DNA from: Nymphaea colorata
Taxonomy: Eukaryota; Streptophyta; Magnoliopsida; Nymphaeales; Nymphaeaceae
Direction of reading: 5' to 3'
NCBI RefSeq assembly: GCF_008831285.2
Contig: NC_045147.1
Span: 8,586,334 to 8,650,333 of the forward strand
DNA length: 64,000 bases
In this document: piece after piece, positions 1-13,039 of the stretch
How the letters are laid out: every line of letters begins with the position of its first letter
Numbering within the stretch: the stretch's first letter is position 1
Made by a program: the position numbers and the translations under genes
Notes under the pieces: model-generated
Seen by the model: only the letters and a program-made list of their open reading frames with translations
What the model was told of the DNA's origin: nothing
Databases searched by the model: none

Positions 1-159
1 TACACCAACTTTGCATGTGAATTTTGTATCTTACACACCTTCGTGGGATTATGATTATACCCTAGATGGGTGCTCGTGTAAACTTTTTATGCAAAAAGGT
101 ATTTTTAACCTCAAGTTGGAATAACTTTTCTTAGTAGCTATAGACAAAACAAATTGTGA

Positions 160-1435
160 TGGGAACATTTCATTACACTCAGCATGAGTGGAATATGTTT
201 GAGGGGTTTCATCTATTATATGAATGGACTAGCGGTTTGGTAATAAAAAAGGACAACATTTTTCAAAAACAGAGAGGGGCTAGGAGTTCCTCATATGCCC
301 ATGAAGTCAGGAAACATTACAAAAGAGATGTCAAGTGTTTACTTTTAAATAGTTTATAGATCATCAATTTAAATCATAAGCAGAAAGTGCTCGTGTTGTG
401 CAAATGATATGTCTTTCATTTACCCTCAATACCGTACAAGCATCGGGATTCATTTCGCATCAATGTTGTTGAATCTCTAGAATGGAAGCCTTTAAATTTT
501 CAAAAAAAATGAACATAAAGTAATCATCCTCAACGTCTTAGGAAATCAAAAAGAAAGAGCAGATATTGACCCAAGGATCGCACATCCATGAAAGATTGTC
601 GCATTTCAATTCCTTCGAGTTCAGCCTTCATGCCATTTATCTCTTGACAGGCACCTTTTTTGTTTTTCTTGGTTTTGCTTCTTTTTCTTCCTTTTTTTTT
701 CTACATTTGGTTTTTTTCCTTTTCATTTTTTCTTGCTTTTGATTTTCTTTTTCAGGCCGACCTTCACCTTTGAGGGAATACCTCACCACCCCAAAGGCTA
801 CTACGAAGCTCCATCGCTTTGGTGGTCAGGTGTAGTTTTGTCATATATCAACCCGTTTCACCTTGCGGGTTTTCAACATGCCAAAAGTTCGTAAGTCATT
901 ATCTTCGCGGCATAGACATAAATCACCTATATGCCTACCCGGTACTCTTGATTATTAACCCAGAGGAACAACTACACAAGCCCCGAGCCCATCTCTCAAC
1001 TCTTACTTTGCTACCTGTCAATATTTTATAAGGCATTATGGCTTCTCTCTTAGGATATTTTCCTGCTAAACCCTTACAGACACTTGATTACTAGAGTCAA
1101 TAGCATCTCCTAGTCTTGACTTTCAAAACTTCATAGGATTTTTCCAAATTTCCTCTTCTAATAATTGACAACAAAAAAAAGTTGAAAATTTCATTTTGCT
1201 TGGGCAGGTAGTAAGAACAAAACGAAGGCATATCATTACATGACAAGACACTTTTAAAATGTTTTTATGTACAATAAAAAATTTTCTCTTCCAAAAAAGT
1301 ACTTGACATCAAATGGCATATCACTTGGAAGTAGGAACTCTCTTCTACCAAAAAAGGAGTTTTTATGAAACCAGACTGATTTGTTGGGTAGAAGAAGAAC
1401 TTCATATGCTCTCCTATAGAAGTAGGGAAGATCAA
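160..1435 (-). repeat. Inverted, diverged copy of local A/B repeat
   Basis: Read on the minus strand, this stretch follows the same order of sequence as segments A and B found at 28396-29806 plus 34980-35692 and again at 41991-44066. Landmarks shared by eye include the block around 740-1000 (matching 29380-29640 reversed) and the block around 360-540 (matching 34985-35150 reversed). Similarity is clearly lower than between the two plus-strand copies, so this is an older copy. The Copia element that splits segments A and B at 29807 is absent here. Bases 1-159 show nothing I recognise. Class of element unknown. Confidence 0.6.
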
Positions 1436-1871
1436 ACTATCCAATTCAAAAATCGAACTATCGAATTCAAAAATCAAATACAAATCACCTATTCTACTCT
1501 ATCCCCACCTATCTAATCACTCCTTCCTTGCACCTTATGCTAAATAAATCAAGAATTCAAGCAAAAAAAATAAAACAGTTTATAAGAACATAAACACGTC
1601 CTAAAAACAAAGAAATGAACCCATATTTACTAAGTTGAACCCTTACCAACTATAAAATATAAAATTTCACTCAAAAAAAAAAAAGAGAACAACAAAGCAA
1701 ACCTTTCCACCAATGTCATGTGAGTTTAATGACTAAAGATCCAAAATTCTAAAAAAAATGAAGACTACTAAATAATGTTGCAAATCTAACCTATTTGGTC
1801 CAACTGAAAACTGGTGGCCATTTTACTTATGCCAAAGAAGTTTTAGATACAAGAAAAAAAAACAAAAATTT

Positions 1872-2797
1872 TTGAAGGTCGTTTTTATATTTAAAAACGA
1901 TTTTTAATTTGGTGAAAATTCTACCAGAAACACAGGACAACAACTACAATTCCTAGTCTACTTCAAAAGTGATCCTACAAATAAAAGTTCAATGTTCTCC
2001 AGTAAAAACAAATGATATTAGCACGTCAAAAAACAGAAATAAACACTCAATTGAACAATCACACCCACACCGGGCACTCGTATCCATACCGATGTAACTT
2101 AAGTATCCATGCAACATGGTATATACTACTCATTCCATTCATACGAATAACTGTACTTCTGATGAACATAGATGTGCATCTTTTTGAAAGCACTCCTCAA
2201 AACCTGCAGCAAAAGAAATGCATACATAAAACCGATAGCTTATTTTATGAGGCACAATTGGCTGATATGGCCTACATGCAGCTCAACTAAAGTTAAAAAG
2301 AAAACTGTGTGACAAAGTTTGCACCTTAGGCTCTGAGGTGCTTATTCGCATTGCAAGCAACACCCTTTCGAAGCTCCTTGCAACTTCATCTTTTGTCCTC
2401 CCATTTATTAATAGAAGTTGTCCTTTTGGCCCTGCATGATCTAACTAACATAAGTTCTACTACCATTTAATAGCTTATGCATGATTAAGTAGTTTGTAAT
2501 AAAAAGCGCAAGAAATAAGCAGGATCAGGTCCAACAGAAACAACATTAGCAAGTTTATCAAAAGGAACCATAATATTAGATCTGGATGCTAGCAGTCTTC
2601 CTATTAGCTTCCTCACGTATGCCTACACCATCTGTGCAGGCCTGAGTCTCCACCAACAGCAGCACAAAACAAGATCAAGGGCGTCTTCCCTTCATCCACA
2701 TACTGAAGATCTTGCATGAAGGAAGAAAAGAGAACTAAGACCACATTCTGATCACATCCACATACAACTTGCACACAGAAGAAAGTTTTGTGATCTT
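1872..2797 (-). repeat. ~925-bp duplicated segment, copy 1 (carries ALA2 exon)
   Basis: This block is repeated in the same orientation at 14792-15715 with scattered single-base changes and a few small indels. Both copies start at the same TTGAAGGTC boundary and end near TGATCTT. It contains one exon of an ALA2-type flippase on the minus strand plus flanking intron. No terminal inverted repeats, poly-A tail or target duplication are evident, so I read it as a segmental duplication rather than a transposon. Confidence 0.85.
2325..2431 (-). pseudogene. Isolated ALA2-type flippase exon (duplicate)
   Basis: The minus strand gives a single open exon of about 35 codons containing GQLLLINGRTKDEV and a following SFERVLLAMRI, a stretch typical of the cytoplasmic domain of plant phospholipid-transporting P4-ATPase 2. 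It is bounded by an acceptor (ATGCAG) and a donor (AAG|GTGC). It is the copy of the exon at 15244-15350. No neighbouring ALA2 exons were found on either side, so this copy is an orphan exon and almost surely not expressed as flippase. Confidence 0.75.
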
Positions 2798-3229
2798 CGT
2801 TCACTTTCTAGTTTGAGAACACCAAAGTACTTCACATGATCGCTTCACCAATTGAACATAAACTTGCTTATTGAGTAGCTTAGCCCATCTGATCACTAAA
2901 GGATTGACCATACCTCAATGATCATTTTTATTGTGTTTTACTTTCTTTATTATTTTTTTATTTTTCTAAAGTGTAAGCTTTTACATTTTCTTTCATTTTA
3001 TCCTGAATGTTTAAATTTTTCAAACAAAGTACATTTTTTTAGTCAACCAATTCTGGTTTCAATTCAATTTAATGAATCTTTATAACCTTGGTGTATGCAG
3101 TTAATCAAGCATCTCAGTTTGTACATGAACCAAGGCTAGAAGAATGTTAAGACACTTAAAGGGCACTGTAGGCAATGGCCTCATTTAGGAGAGAACAAAC
3201 TCGAACTAGACATGTTGATATTGTTGGCA

Positions 3230-3660
3230 TATTCAGATGTGGGTTGGGCTGGAGATCTAGATGAAAGGAAATTAATATCTAGATATTTTTTCTTTGTTAG
3301 AGAGAACCTTGTCAAGTGGAGCAGCAAAAAAGAGTGTTATTGCTAGATCAGGTGCAAAAGCATAATTTAGAGCTACAGTGTTAGCTACATCTAAAAAACT
3401 TGGATTCGAACATCTTTTGGTTGCACTTGGAGAAATTTTGCTGAAGCCAGTTAACCGAAGTGCCATTAAGATTTTATTACATGGTAGAATAAAACACATT
3501 AAAACAGATTAGCATTTTATCAGACAAACTATTGAAGACCAAGAAGAAGAAGCAAGATATGTTGGCACAAAGAATCACATTGATAACATATTTGGGAAAG
3601 GACTAACGAAGGAAGCTTTGGTTCCTTGAGGACAAGTCCAGCATGGTTCAAAGGCAAGGC
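3230..3660 (+). pseudogene. Degenerate copia RNase H remnant
   Basis: Plus-strand translation in shifting frames gives pieces resembling the end of copia Pol: VGWAGDLDERK (RNase H 'DADWAG' block), then NLVKWSSKKE, then a degenerate histidine/isoleucine-rich tail, and finally an ADI/LTKGL-like piece near 3580-3620. A purine-rich run follows near 3650. Stops and frameshifts are frequent. No LTRs could be delimited. It is an old relic unrelated in detail to the two better copia copies. Confidence 0.55.
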
Positions 3661-5227
3661 TCAATTGAGGGAGACTATCACCACATATTTATAATACTAT
3701 TTGCTTTGATAATATGGATTCATTATCCAGCCCTCTTAAGGGCATTCTAGGCCCTAGTGCCCTAATATATCTTATAAGTAAGAGGGATTTGTCCCACCAT
3801 GGAGAATGATGCTGCTGCACCACATCCTGATCCGAGAAAGCAGAGATTGGATTCCCTATTCTGTATAGAGATCTCCCTTAAGTCTTTCTACCTCTGCCTT
3901 CATCACAAATCTCTTGAAAGCAACATGGAAATTATGGAACTGAAGCTTCAGATGCAAAGGAGAAAAATATCAAAAATATCTCGACATTTTATTTTTGTTT
4001 TCAACAGCATAAGCAAGAAACTTAAAGACTTGATAAACCAAGCATTCTCAAATAAAGCTTTCAAAAACGGGACACAATAAGTAAAACATTTGTCAAAAGT
4101 AAAAAATTGAATATCGTTTTACATGGACTAGAACAGCATTTAGAAAGTTCACGAGCATGATGATCTGGATACTTTGGCTAATGCACATTTTTTTTTCTTA
4201 TGAAGAACATGCTGAACAGGAAATAAGGATTGAGGCAGTACGAGCCATTAGAAGAGTTTAAACATTCAGACACCATGTGTGCTTACATAAGTAGAAACAA
4301 GACTAACTTTTCCTCCATGAAAGGAAAAAAGAAGGATCCTTTTTTACCTTCTCTAAAGCTAGTAAATGAATTTCGCATGCTTATTAGATGTATGTATATT
4401 AGACCTTAATTACAAATTTCAAAGAGGGAACAGTATTTATACTTGGGGGTTGGAAACCAGAACAAGTAGAAAACTAAACTAACCTCTGAATAGAGAATGC
4501 AGGATGCAACCAATACCCTCTGCCGCTTTGACTCTGAAATTGGCATGTTTAGAACAGGTGATAAAACGCTGTGGAACACCAAGAAATTTATCATTTATGA
4601 GTTGCTTGTGAGAAATTTCAATGAAATATCCATAAAAACAGCATTTTGTCTAACAAGCACAATAAAGAAGTAATAGGATAGTATTCTCACAAGCGGAACC
4701 TCTAAATAAATCAAGAAATCCAGCAAGTGAATGAACACGAGAACAAAACAAGCAAGCTGTGCACTGTACAAACATCTACCTTTCATGTTTATATTCCATG
4801 GAAGACATTATAAATTCATCTAGTGATCTGTCATACGACCTTGAAATCAGAATTTCCAAGGACCAACTTGATAAAATGCTTGCAATGTAGAGGCCCAAAA
4901 CAGCCCCAAATGAAGGATTCTAATACAAAGAATCAAGGCAAGCTAAACAAGGACCCACTCAAAACATATAAATTGATGATGTTCCCCAAGTATGCTTACA
5001 AAAAACATGAAACGTATGAGGAATTCATCCCTCAAAACATACAACAAAGCAGCCCTGAACTAGCTGTTGAACTACTTTCAATGTCTCTAAGCTCTAAACG
5101 GAGCCATTGGAGCTGGTCAAAGCTCTGGTGAAAATCCAATTTTGACAAAACCAATGGAAGTACAGAAACGAAGAATAACAAATTATAAAACATGAAGATA
5201 CACTGACCAAAACTACATACAAAATAC

Positions 5228-5301
5228 ACTTACACACACACACACAATTATACATGAACCAAGAAACACGTGACACTTAGCTTGTGTGTGTGTGTGTGTA
5301 A
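5228..5301. repeat. AC / GT microsatellite pair forming an inverted repeat
   Basis: A run of (AC)n at about 5231-5246 and a run of (TG)n at about 5283-5299 are separated by ~36 bases and are complementary, including the CTTA/TAAG flanks. The pair could fold as a hairpin of roughly 18 bp. Confidence 0.7.
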
Positions 5302-6169
5302 GCCCATATTTGTAACAGCCATGAACGAGGTTACTAACAAAGCCCCTTGGAGAACTAAAAAAACTAATTGATGCTGTGCACATATTTTTAACACAAATAG
5401 CCATAAAGCAGGTTACTAATGAAGCCCTGGAAAACTGAAAAAAGAAAAAAGTGATGATATACATACCATAGCTCTAAAAATTGAAAATGAAGGCTAAAGA
5501 ACGAAGATAATTAATAAAAAGAAGATGTTGCACATGTATACATATGTATACCTGCGAGTGAAAATTTATGGAGACTAGGAAGCCAAAAGTGAGATCCCAA
5601 GTTCAGTGTAAGCATTCTTTGTTACTGGAATTGACTTCAGTGACTCAAATATCACAAAATAAGCGGGCTATAGGTATCATACTGTTTATTCCTTTGTCAG
5701 AAATGCTCTTGATTTTTAAACTTCATACAGGAAGAAACCAGAGTTGAGAAAGGTCAGCTTTCCTACTGTTCTCAGGAAGAAAAAAAAATGATGGATCCTT
5801 TTTGTTGTATCAAACATGAGATGCAAAATAGAAAGCAGCATTTAGATTTTAGAGATAAAAGGTAGACCCTATCAGCATTATTTCTTTTATACAGTTCTTT
5901 AGTGTCAATCAGAAGTGCTGGTGTTAAGCAGATGCCATTGACTTTGATCTAACTGGATCCAGTCTAAATTCATAGCCACATGCCATCCAGATCCACACAT
6001 CCTTATGTACTGCATTTCAACATATTTTCTGTTAGCTGAACATATTTGAATGAGAATTATGGCACGACTTATTTCTGACAGAAGTGACCTTGCAGCATCC
6101 CTCTTGTGTTCTCTCTTCTTTTCTTCTCCTCTGTATTGTAAAACTACAGCAATAACAAAATCTTTCATG

Positions 6170-6182
6170 GTATCAGAGGCAG
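6170..6182 (+). other. PBS-like motif after a CA dinucleotide
   Basis: TGGTATCAGAGGC directly follows CA, the arrangement seen at the end of a 5' LTR followed by an initiator-Met tRNA primer site. It has one mismatch to the TGGTATCAGAGC sites of the clear elements here. No LTR partner was found in the window, so this may be an eroded element or chance. Confidence 0.3.
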
Positions 6183-7855
6183 GTTAACAAGCTGTAGATT
6201 TTTGGAAAGGTATGTCCAAGGAGATCTGCAACCAAAAATGCAGTCAAGGGTTCCTTCTTTAATCTTCTTCCTTACTCAAAGGTTCTTTTCTCCTTTCAAA
6301 CATGTTTTCTTCTCTGTTTCCGTTCTTCAGAAAATCCGCAGTAGGAATATTGTTGGTCCTCAACCCTAACGTGCCTGATTTTTTTATTTTTCCTTTTCCT
6401 GAACATCATGATATTACCCTTTTCCACTGTTTCCCTCTGAAATCTATTTCTGACCCGCAGCTGTCATTGGATCTACAGGTTTTTTGCCTTCATTTCAATT
6501 TTGTGGATTTTATCTCCAGTGTCAGGCATGGAAATATTAAGCCAGATGCCAGATCTAATATTCCTGTATATCTGCAAATGTAAGTATGTCTACAGATCTG
6601 AAATTATTCCTCCATCTAACATCAGATCTAGAGTTTTATTTTTCACGATTCTATGGATCCTTCGTGTCTTCTTTTTCAATGTGTTGCTTGTGATTGTTTT
6701 AGGTTATGAAGATCCACCCTTGAGATTGCCCTGAGATAACCTTAAGGGATGTCATCAGCCCTCATGTTGCCTTAGGGTGTCAGCAGAGAAATTCTTAAGT
6801 ACTGTCCCCTCATTAAGAAAAGAAGAACATAAAGAAAAAGAAAGGCTCAATCCCTCATACAAGACTGCTGCTGCGCTGCATCAAAACTGTTATATTTCAA
6901 AATCAGGGATCTTCTTATCTCATTCTTCTTCTTGCATGTAAACCCTTTTACTCTTTCATATTCCTATTGAGAAAAGGGGGATTCCTCCTTTCATTTGGTT
7001 TTGTCCAATATCATGAAAATTGTACGATACATATCTTAACTTTTTACTTGGACACATCTTGCACCTTAGAAGAGTGTAATGCACCATATCTTACTGTATA
7101 GTATGATACAAGGCATGACAATACAATGTAATACGTCTCACATCCCATGACATGAGAAAGGCATGAAAAGAGGGGGATCTGACCCCCAGTTTTTGTTTAA
7201 ACTTTAAAAGCTCCCTCTCAATTTTTCTATGAGCTGTGAGGGAGATCTCGCTATGTTAAGGAAGAAAACTTCAATTTCAAACTAGATGTACAAGTGAAGT
7301 AGCGAACTACAGTTGAAGAAAGATGGGTTTCCCATTTCTACCATGAAAGGCATAAAACCTCATCCTTTTACCATACATTTATATTGTTTTTCTCAAGACA
7401 TGATTTCAAGTGACCCACACGGCAATGGTCCACATTGGTGAGGGAAATGAAAATTGAAAATCATTTTTATAAGTATTGTAAACAAAGACTTATCAGCAAG
7501 AATATCTCCGCTAAAATACCATGTAGCTAGGATGCATGAGAATGTGGCTCTGTCCACTAGTAAAGGACCACATGCATTTGCCCGAAGACAATAAAGATGA
7601 TATCAACCATTTCACAATTAACTCGTACAAAGTTCATCATGCAGATCACATTCTTATTTCTATAAAATAAAGATGATAGTGGTGACATTTAATGGATTAA
7701 GCATTTCGTTTTTAATGTTTTTCAAGGCCATTAATGTGTGGTGAACTAATTGGCACATACATGGTGATATTTTTTTCCCACCTAATTTGTTTGGACAATA
7801 TCCTTGGTTGAATTAGCAGCTGAGCTTGCTGATGTATTTGCATTTTCCCTTGTAG

Positions 7856-8646
7856 CCTCTTCTCCCACCTTATGGATCACCAGCATATGCGGCACTGTAT
7901 TCTCATGGAGGGATGTATGCTCATCATCCTTCAATGGCTCTGGTGAGTCCTGGTTACTTTCTAACACTAGCATTAGCACTTTTTTCTTCCCATGTATTTA
8001 GGAACATTGTTTTTACCAATTTAAAGGCAATCAAAGGAGAAAAGTACAGTGAGTATTCTGATGATTGAATCTGTTCCATAGATATTAGATTAACATATTG
8101 GACTGTTAATTTTTACAGGGTGCACATCCACATGGCCATGTTGTTTCAACACCTGCAACAAATGAAGCTATGGTATTTAACCTGATTCAATAAGCCTCCT
8201 TAAATCTTTCGAAGATTTGTTGCATGGTTTACTGAATGATAAGGTTGTCTAGAACTTAGGCAATCTGGGAAATCAGGTGGAAATTAGAAGTTGTGAGGCT
8301 TTACCGTCTCGAAACTTCTGTGACTGTAATAACGGATAACCTGAACCGAGTTACACCAGGTCAGTGTTCTAAGGTGGACCTTGATTGGGTAACTTGGTGA
8401 ATTATCAACCAATAACATGGCTTCAAATTAAATTTACTGCTTGAAGCTTAGATAATTGAGTATCTAAATATGCCATCTTATCATTGTTTCAATACAGGGT
8501 GCTAGCACAGAAACACCTAGTAAATCATCCAACAGTAAGGATCAAGGCTTGGTGAAAAAACTGAAAGGGTTTGGAGGACTTGCTGTTTCAATTGGCAACG
8601 GAAATGTTGATGCATCAGGTGGCCAGACACACGGACAATCACAGAG
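7856..8646 (+). pseudogene. GBF-type G-box bZIP factor, three internal exons only
   Basis: Three exons with good splice borders are visible: 7856-7942, 8119-8172 and 8498-8646, all joining in frame. They encode a proline-rich stretch (PPYGSPAYAALYSHGGMYAH), then GAHPHGHVVSTP, then a serine/lysine-rich block with LVKKLKGFGGLAVSIGNGN. This series is characteristic of the MFMR region of plant G-box binding factors (GBF1/CPRF type), nuclear proteins that bind CACGTG promoter elements as bZIP dimers. The start codon exon and, more importantly, the basic-leucine zipper exons are missing; downstream there is only intron-like sequence, a TACA microsatellite, then the opposing Toc159-type pseudogene at 8990. 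I infer a truncated fragment rather than a working gene. If the missing exons lie elsewhere the fragment may have been moved by duplication. Confidence 0.7.
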
Positions 8647-8870
8647 GTTTGTCTATGTCTGCTGTTACAAAAATAGCTTTCACACTTTAGTTACTTGTTA
8701 CCAGGCAAATTTGTCTTTAAAGTATTTGTGTTTGGTTTCGCTACAGGTATTCATAATTGCAGATGTTTATGCTTGTTCCTTTCTATTGGCTTGCCATATT
8801 AATATTAGTTCCCAAAAAATTTTTTTTGGGTACGATGGAAGTAAAATCCCACTAACAGAACCAGATAACT

Positions 8871-8898
8871 ATATACATACATACATACACACATATAC
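8871..8898. repeat. TACA microsatellite
   Basis: A short tract of imperfect (TACA)n lies near the point where the GBF fragment ends and the opposing Toc159-type pseudogene begins. Confidence 0.6.
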
Positions 8899-8989
8899 AA
8901 TCAAATACATGCAAATATATAATTTTGTTAGCATAAGTAGCTTATCCCCATCAAATGTAGATGGCAATAGCATGTCGGGAAATGGGACT

Positions 8990-10870
8990 TGAATAGAGGG
9001 GGGTCCCCATTCTCGGGATCAGATTCATCTGATCTACTTCTTGGGCACGAACCAGAGAGCTTCTCGTCTTCTCTCCTCTGGCTCAATTCCTCCTTCAATT
9101 GCTTCTTCTGGAACAGTTTCACTCGATAGTCATACTCCTGGAAATAGGCCTTCCTCTGTTCCTTGCTCAGCTTAGCTATCTGAGATTTTCCCAAAGGTTT
9201 GAATGGTGGAAGCTGATCATATTCTTCTTCGTCAGTATCAGCTTCAGGCAACTCTTCCTCCATCTCAAAGTACGGTTCCTCATGATCTGCAGAGGCAAGA
9301 CTAGGATGGGATCTTGACTGCAACAATGAGGACAGCAGAAATGGAACCGGTACTGAACGATAACGATGACCACCGAACAAGAGTTTTGTGATGGCAGGAT
9401 CTTGCGGTCTCAGTAGAGAATTTACTTCTGTTAATATCTTAGAAGAGTAGCATAACAGGAGCAACCGCGGCTGCCAACTCTGCCCATTGGGCAGCACCTG
9501 GTGGCCGCGTTGATTCCGTCTGCATGATGGGTGGTTCTCAACAAGCACCACCTGATTCATGAGACGCATATCTCCAGCTGCCTGCCGGGTGGAATTCTGA
9601 ATGGCTTGCGACCTATGTGAAACCAATGTTTCATAAGGAAGTGGAGAGCCGCTGGGACCTTCTGGTGCTGCAGAAGATGCATGAGTGAGAGCCACGGTGA
9701 CATTGAACCATATGGATGTCCCAAGGTTAGAGGTGATCGACTCTAACAATGGAAGATTATTGGTGTCACGTGAACAGGTGTCCATCCGATCGACATAAAA
9801 GATAATATCTGGTGGGAATTTCTTCATGAATTTCTTCACCGACGAAAGAAATTTCCTGTTGGTACGCTGTTCCATAACTGAAGGTCTTAATCCTGGAGTA
9901 TCAATCACTCGAAGTTTCACACCATCCACAATGCCAGTGGTCACTCGCACCATACTTGTAGCTGGCCGAAAGGCATCGGTTGGAACTTTGTCTTCACCAA
10001 ATATAGAATTGATGGTTGCACTCTTGCCAACTCCAGTCCTTCCAATGACCAAAATAGTGCAGGAGAAATCGATCTCCTCTTTGCCATCTTCTTCTAGCTT
10101 TTTTGCAGTTTGGAAAGCGGTGTCTAGGCTGAAGAGTCTTTCCTCGTTCCTTCAGCAAGAGCTAACCTGTAAAGAACCTGAGCAACAGCCGACTCGTCGA
10201 GTGACTGTCCTAATCTGTAGACAAGGCGCAAAAAATTCATCCTGATCATGTTTATCTTGTCATGAAGCTTCTTCTCTTCATCATCCATGTTCTCTGTTTC
10301 TGATTCTCTCGTGGCTGAAGAAGCAAAATTACCCGCACTACTAATTCTGCGAGGTGCAGACAGACCTAATGCCGGAACTGATGATCCCAAACCGGCAGGG
10401 TTTTGAGAGGTGGATCTGGCATTAACATTGCTCGCGGCCTTCAACAGAGCCGTCAGGGTAGCTGAATCAAACAACACTTTATCATCATCACCATATTATT
10501 CTTCTTCTTCACTATCTGCTGCCTCAATGATGTGAGATGCGGTAGACCCGTTCTCAGCAAATCTGACGTCAGAGTTTCTGGAGAACTTCACGAAATTCTC
10601 TAACTCCCTGACGAAATTCAAATCGTCACTGTTGTCACCTGTAGCAATTGATCCATCATCAGCATCCAGCTCTTGCTTGTTTATAATTTCGGAATCATTT
10701 GGCCCCTGTGAACTAGTTCGGGGTGACTTATTCACGACCAAGTTCTGCAATTACCCTGGTGCCACCAGCCACTTTGGTCTCTATTGATCCCAACTTCCCG
10801 GCATTATCCTCTACCTCCAGAGAGCTCGTACCAAAAGAACCCACCCTGCCCACCGTAAAAAAACTTCCTC
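8990..10870 (-). pseudogene. Toc159-family chloroplast import GTPase pseudogene
   Basis: The intact family member is an outer-envelope receptor GTPase with an acidic A domain, a GTPase G domain and a C-terminal membrane M domain. On the minus strand an acidic A-domain piece (10870-10496) is followed by 10477-10124 and by a G domain (from about 10120 to about 9000). The G domain shows a P-loop GRTGVGKSA, RVIDTPGLRPS, the DRMDTCSRD block, LTHASSAAPEG, ENHPSCRRN and a charged IAKLSKEQRKAYF tail. Breaks: a frame change near 10750, an in-frame TAA at 10496-10498 that interrupts an otherwise continuous acidic frame, and a frameshift near 10120 just before the P-loop frame. Coding similarity ends near 8990, so the M domain needed for envelope anchoring is gone. 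Family assignment is firm; which paralog (159/132/120/90) is not. Confidence 0.88.
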
Positions 10871-13039
10871 CTTAATGTTTCTTAATGAGGCACTGCCGTT
10901 CATCGTCTCTGTGATTTTGAACATTGGTTGTCACTGTCAAATTATAAGTTAAAAACTTGACTATTTTAAATTGTCCAGATCCCAACTCAAAAGAACTGCT
11001 TAGAGAATTTTAAAATTTAAAGCTCATAACTGACGATTGTCAGTCCAAGTTATTATTTGGACAATCTCATGAATAAGGATGTAATTGAGCCTGGATACGA
11101 TTCTAGGATTTTGATTTTTTTTCCTGGTTTTCTGTTAGTACCAATTCATCCCGCTATGATTTTTTAAAGTACTTATTGAAACTAACCCGTTTAAATCCCT
11201 GGAAATTTATGTTATAAAAAGTAAACTATCTTTCACCAGCGTTTGAATTTTAGAAATTGGGTTTTGAATTTTTTCAACTGTTTAAATGAATTTAACGATG
11301 CTGCAAATTTATGCTTAAAAATTTAAAATTTCTCTATGCCTCACCTCTTTTCCATGACCATTGTTCTTATTTCTCTGCAGATGGTCGAAGCTGACCTTCA
11401 CTTAGAAAATACAGATTTCACACGCTGATAGCACGAGAAGTATATAGGAAAGCATGAGAGATGGTCTAATATATATATATCATGTTTAAACTTTTAAGGG
11501 TGAAGGGTGTTACAGGGCTTTCTGCAACAGATTTCGTGCATTAACATTTTGCACCAAAGGGTTCGAACAATATTCTTCCTACCAACATTTCATCTCCTAA
11601 ACAATATGAATGCCCTTTTCATTTCCCCTTTTCTTCTATGACAATGAGGGACTCCTATCACATCAAGCCAACGAACGTGCTTGATCTGTGAAGTAAACAC
11701 ACGTCGAGCTTCCACCATATACCAACTCTCATACTCACAATTCAAAGCCCAGAGATCTGAGACTCCTTGATAAAGATCAGATGTGCCCTACGTTCAAGCT
11801 TATGAATCATGTTCAGATGCTCATAACCTAACAACCATTTTAATTTTTCATCCAGTGCCATTACAGTAGTATATTTACAGCACCAAGAATCTGCCTCACA
11901 TGAACAATTTGATCAAATAAGGCAGCAATCAGCTCAATGCGTCCCGGCTGCCATTTCTTCATGTAGATGAGAGGCAGCCAACCACCAGTAATCGAGCCTT
12001 ACAAACATTCATTGCAACTAGATTCAATATGTATCACTAGCTTTGAGACTACTGCCCAGATTCCATGTCATCTAAAGCAAGGCATCCATCCATGGCGGGT
12101 GACTCGTCGACGTAGATGGACGAACTGCAGAAGGAAGATCTTTGAAGGTTTACTGTTGTGGCCACCACCTCACAACTGAGAAGTCCTTTGACATATTGAA
12201 AGCCAACTGCTTTGGCATGCGACACAAATGTACATGCTGCATCAGTTACGATGGAGTAAACAGTGGAATAATTAAGACAAAAGTGAATGTCCACTTTTCT
12301 CTGCCTTGTTTTAAGTTTTAACTAGGGAACTATGTGATCCTGACGTACGAACAAGCGTTGAGCTTAACATTATAGTTTTTTACTGGCAAGAATAAGCATA
12401 CCGCAAATTAGGGGAAAGAGAAACACAATGTAGCCTCTAGCAGGCCACATCTTATTGAGAAATAGATCGGGAAATCAGTTCTTAGATCCCCAAAATCATG
12501 TTTCTCATATATACTAGTTCAAGTTGATCTGTGCTCATAATTTTTACTGGGCATCTGCTTCATCTGGATAGAGTAACCTTGAGCTTACGTCCACTAAAAA
12601 CTTGTACGGAGCAAAACTGATGAACGCTGAAACTGAAGCTTATCTCAGTTCTACCCACTGCCGACCAATCTCAAACCGTATTAATATGAATAAGATCATA
12701 AAATTGATAGACTTGATGCACCTTCTGCAGATTGATATCCAATACGAACAACGTGTTCTAAACTGGCAGAAAGTAAGGAGTTAAGAAAGGTAGTGAGGTA
12801 AAAAAAAACCTAAAGTTCAAGTCCCAACGATACTCCGGGCCCTTGAAATCTTCTGCATTCTCATAAGCACAGTGGTCCAAACTCACTGAGGCTTACTCCC
12901 CATAGGCTGGTCCACTAAGTAGTCTGGTCCTTGTAGAGTTCCTTGTTATCCAAACCTTTCACGTGAAAAACGTGAAAACAAACAACAAACCAAAGAAGAA
13001 AAGAAATTCCAAATTTAGAGGTGACCAGATAAGATCTTG
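10871..13039. other. No recognised gene (2.2 kb)
   Basis: AT-rich and intron-like. On the minus strand, 12294-12072 gives an open stretch with an internal acceptor-like CTTCTGCAG and a plausible terminal exon ending in TAG near 12053, but I do not recognise the protein. Nothing else stands out. Confidence 0.4.

Larger units (their letters stand above)
3681..7855. other. No recognisable gene (4.2 kb)
   Basis: I see only short open frames without family resemblance, an AC/GT inverted microsatellite at 5228-5301, and a primer-site-like motif at 6170. Bases 7020-7140 are rich in TATGATAC-like words also seen near 25520-26200, suggesting a dispersed repeat. A first exon for the GBF-type gene that starts in mid-gene at 7856 was looked for and not found. 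Confidence 0.5.

Noticed and set aside
9826-10245. 139-residue plus-strand frame
   Set aside because: Antisense to the Toc159-type GTPase block, whose motifs identify the true strand.
10496-10498. TAA as the genuine stop of a short acidic protein
   Set aside because: The same frame continues with acidic A-domain-like sequence directly after the codon, as expected for one interrupted Toc159-type A domain.
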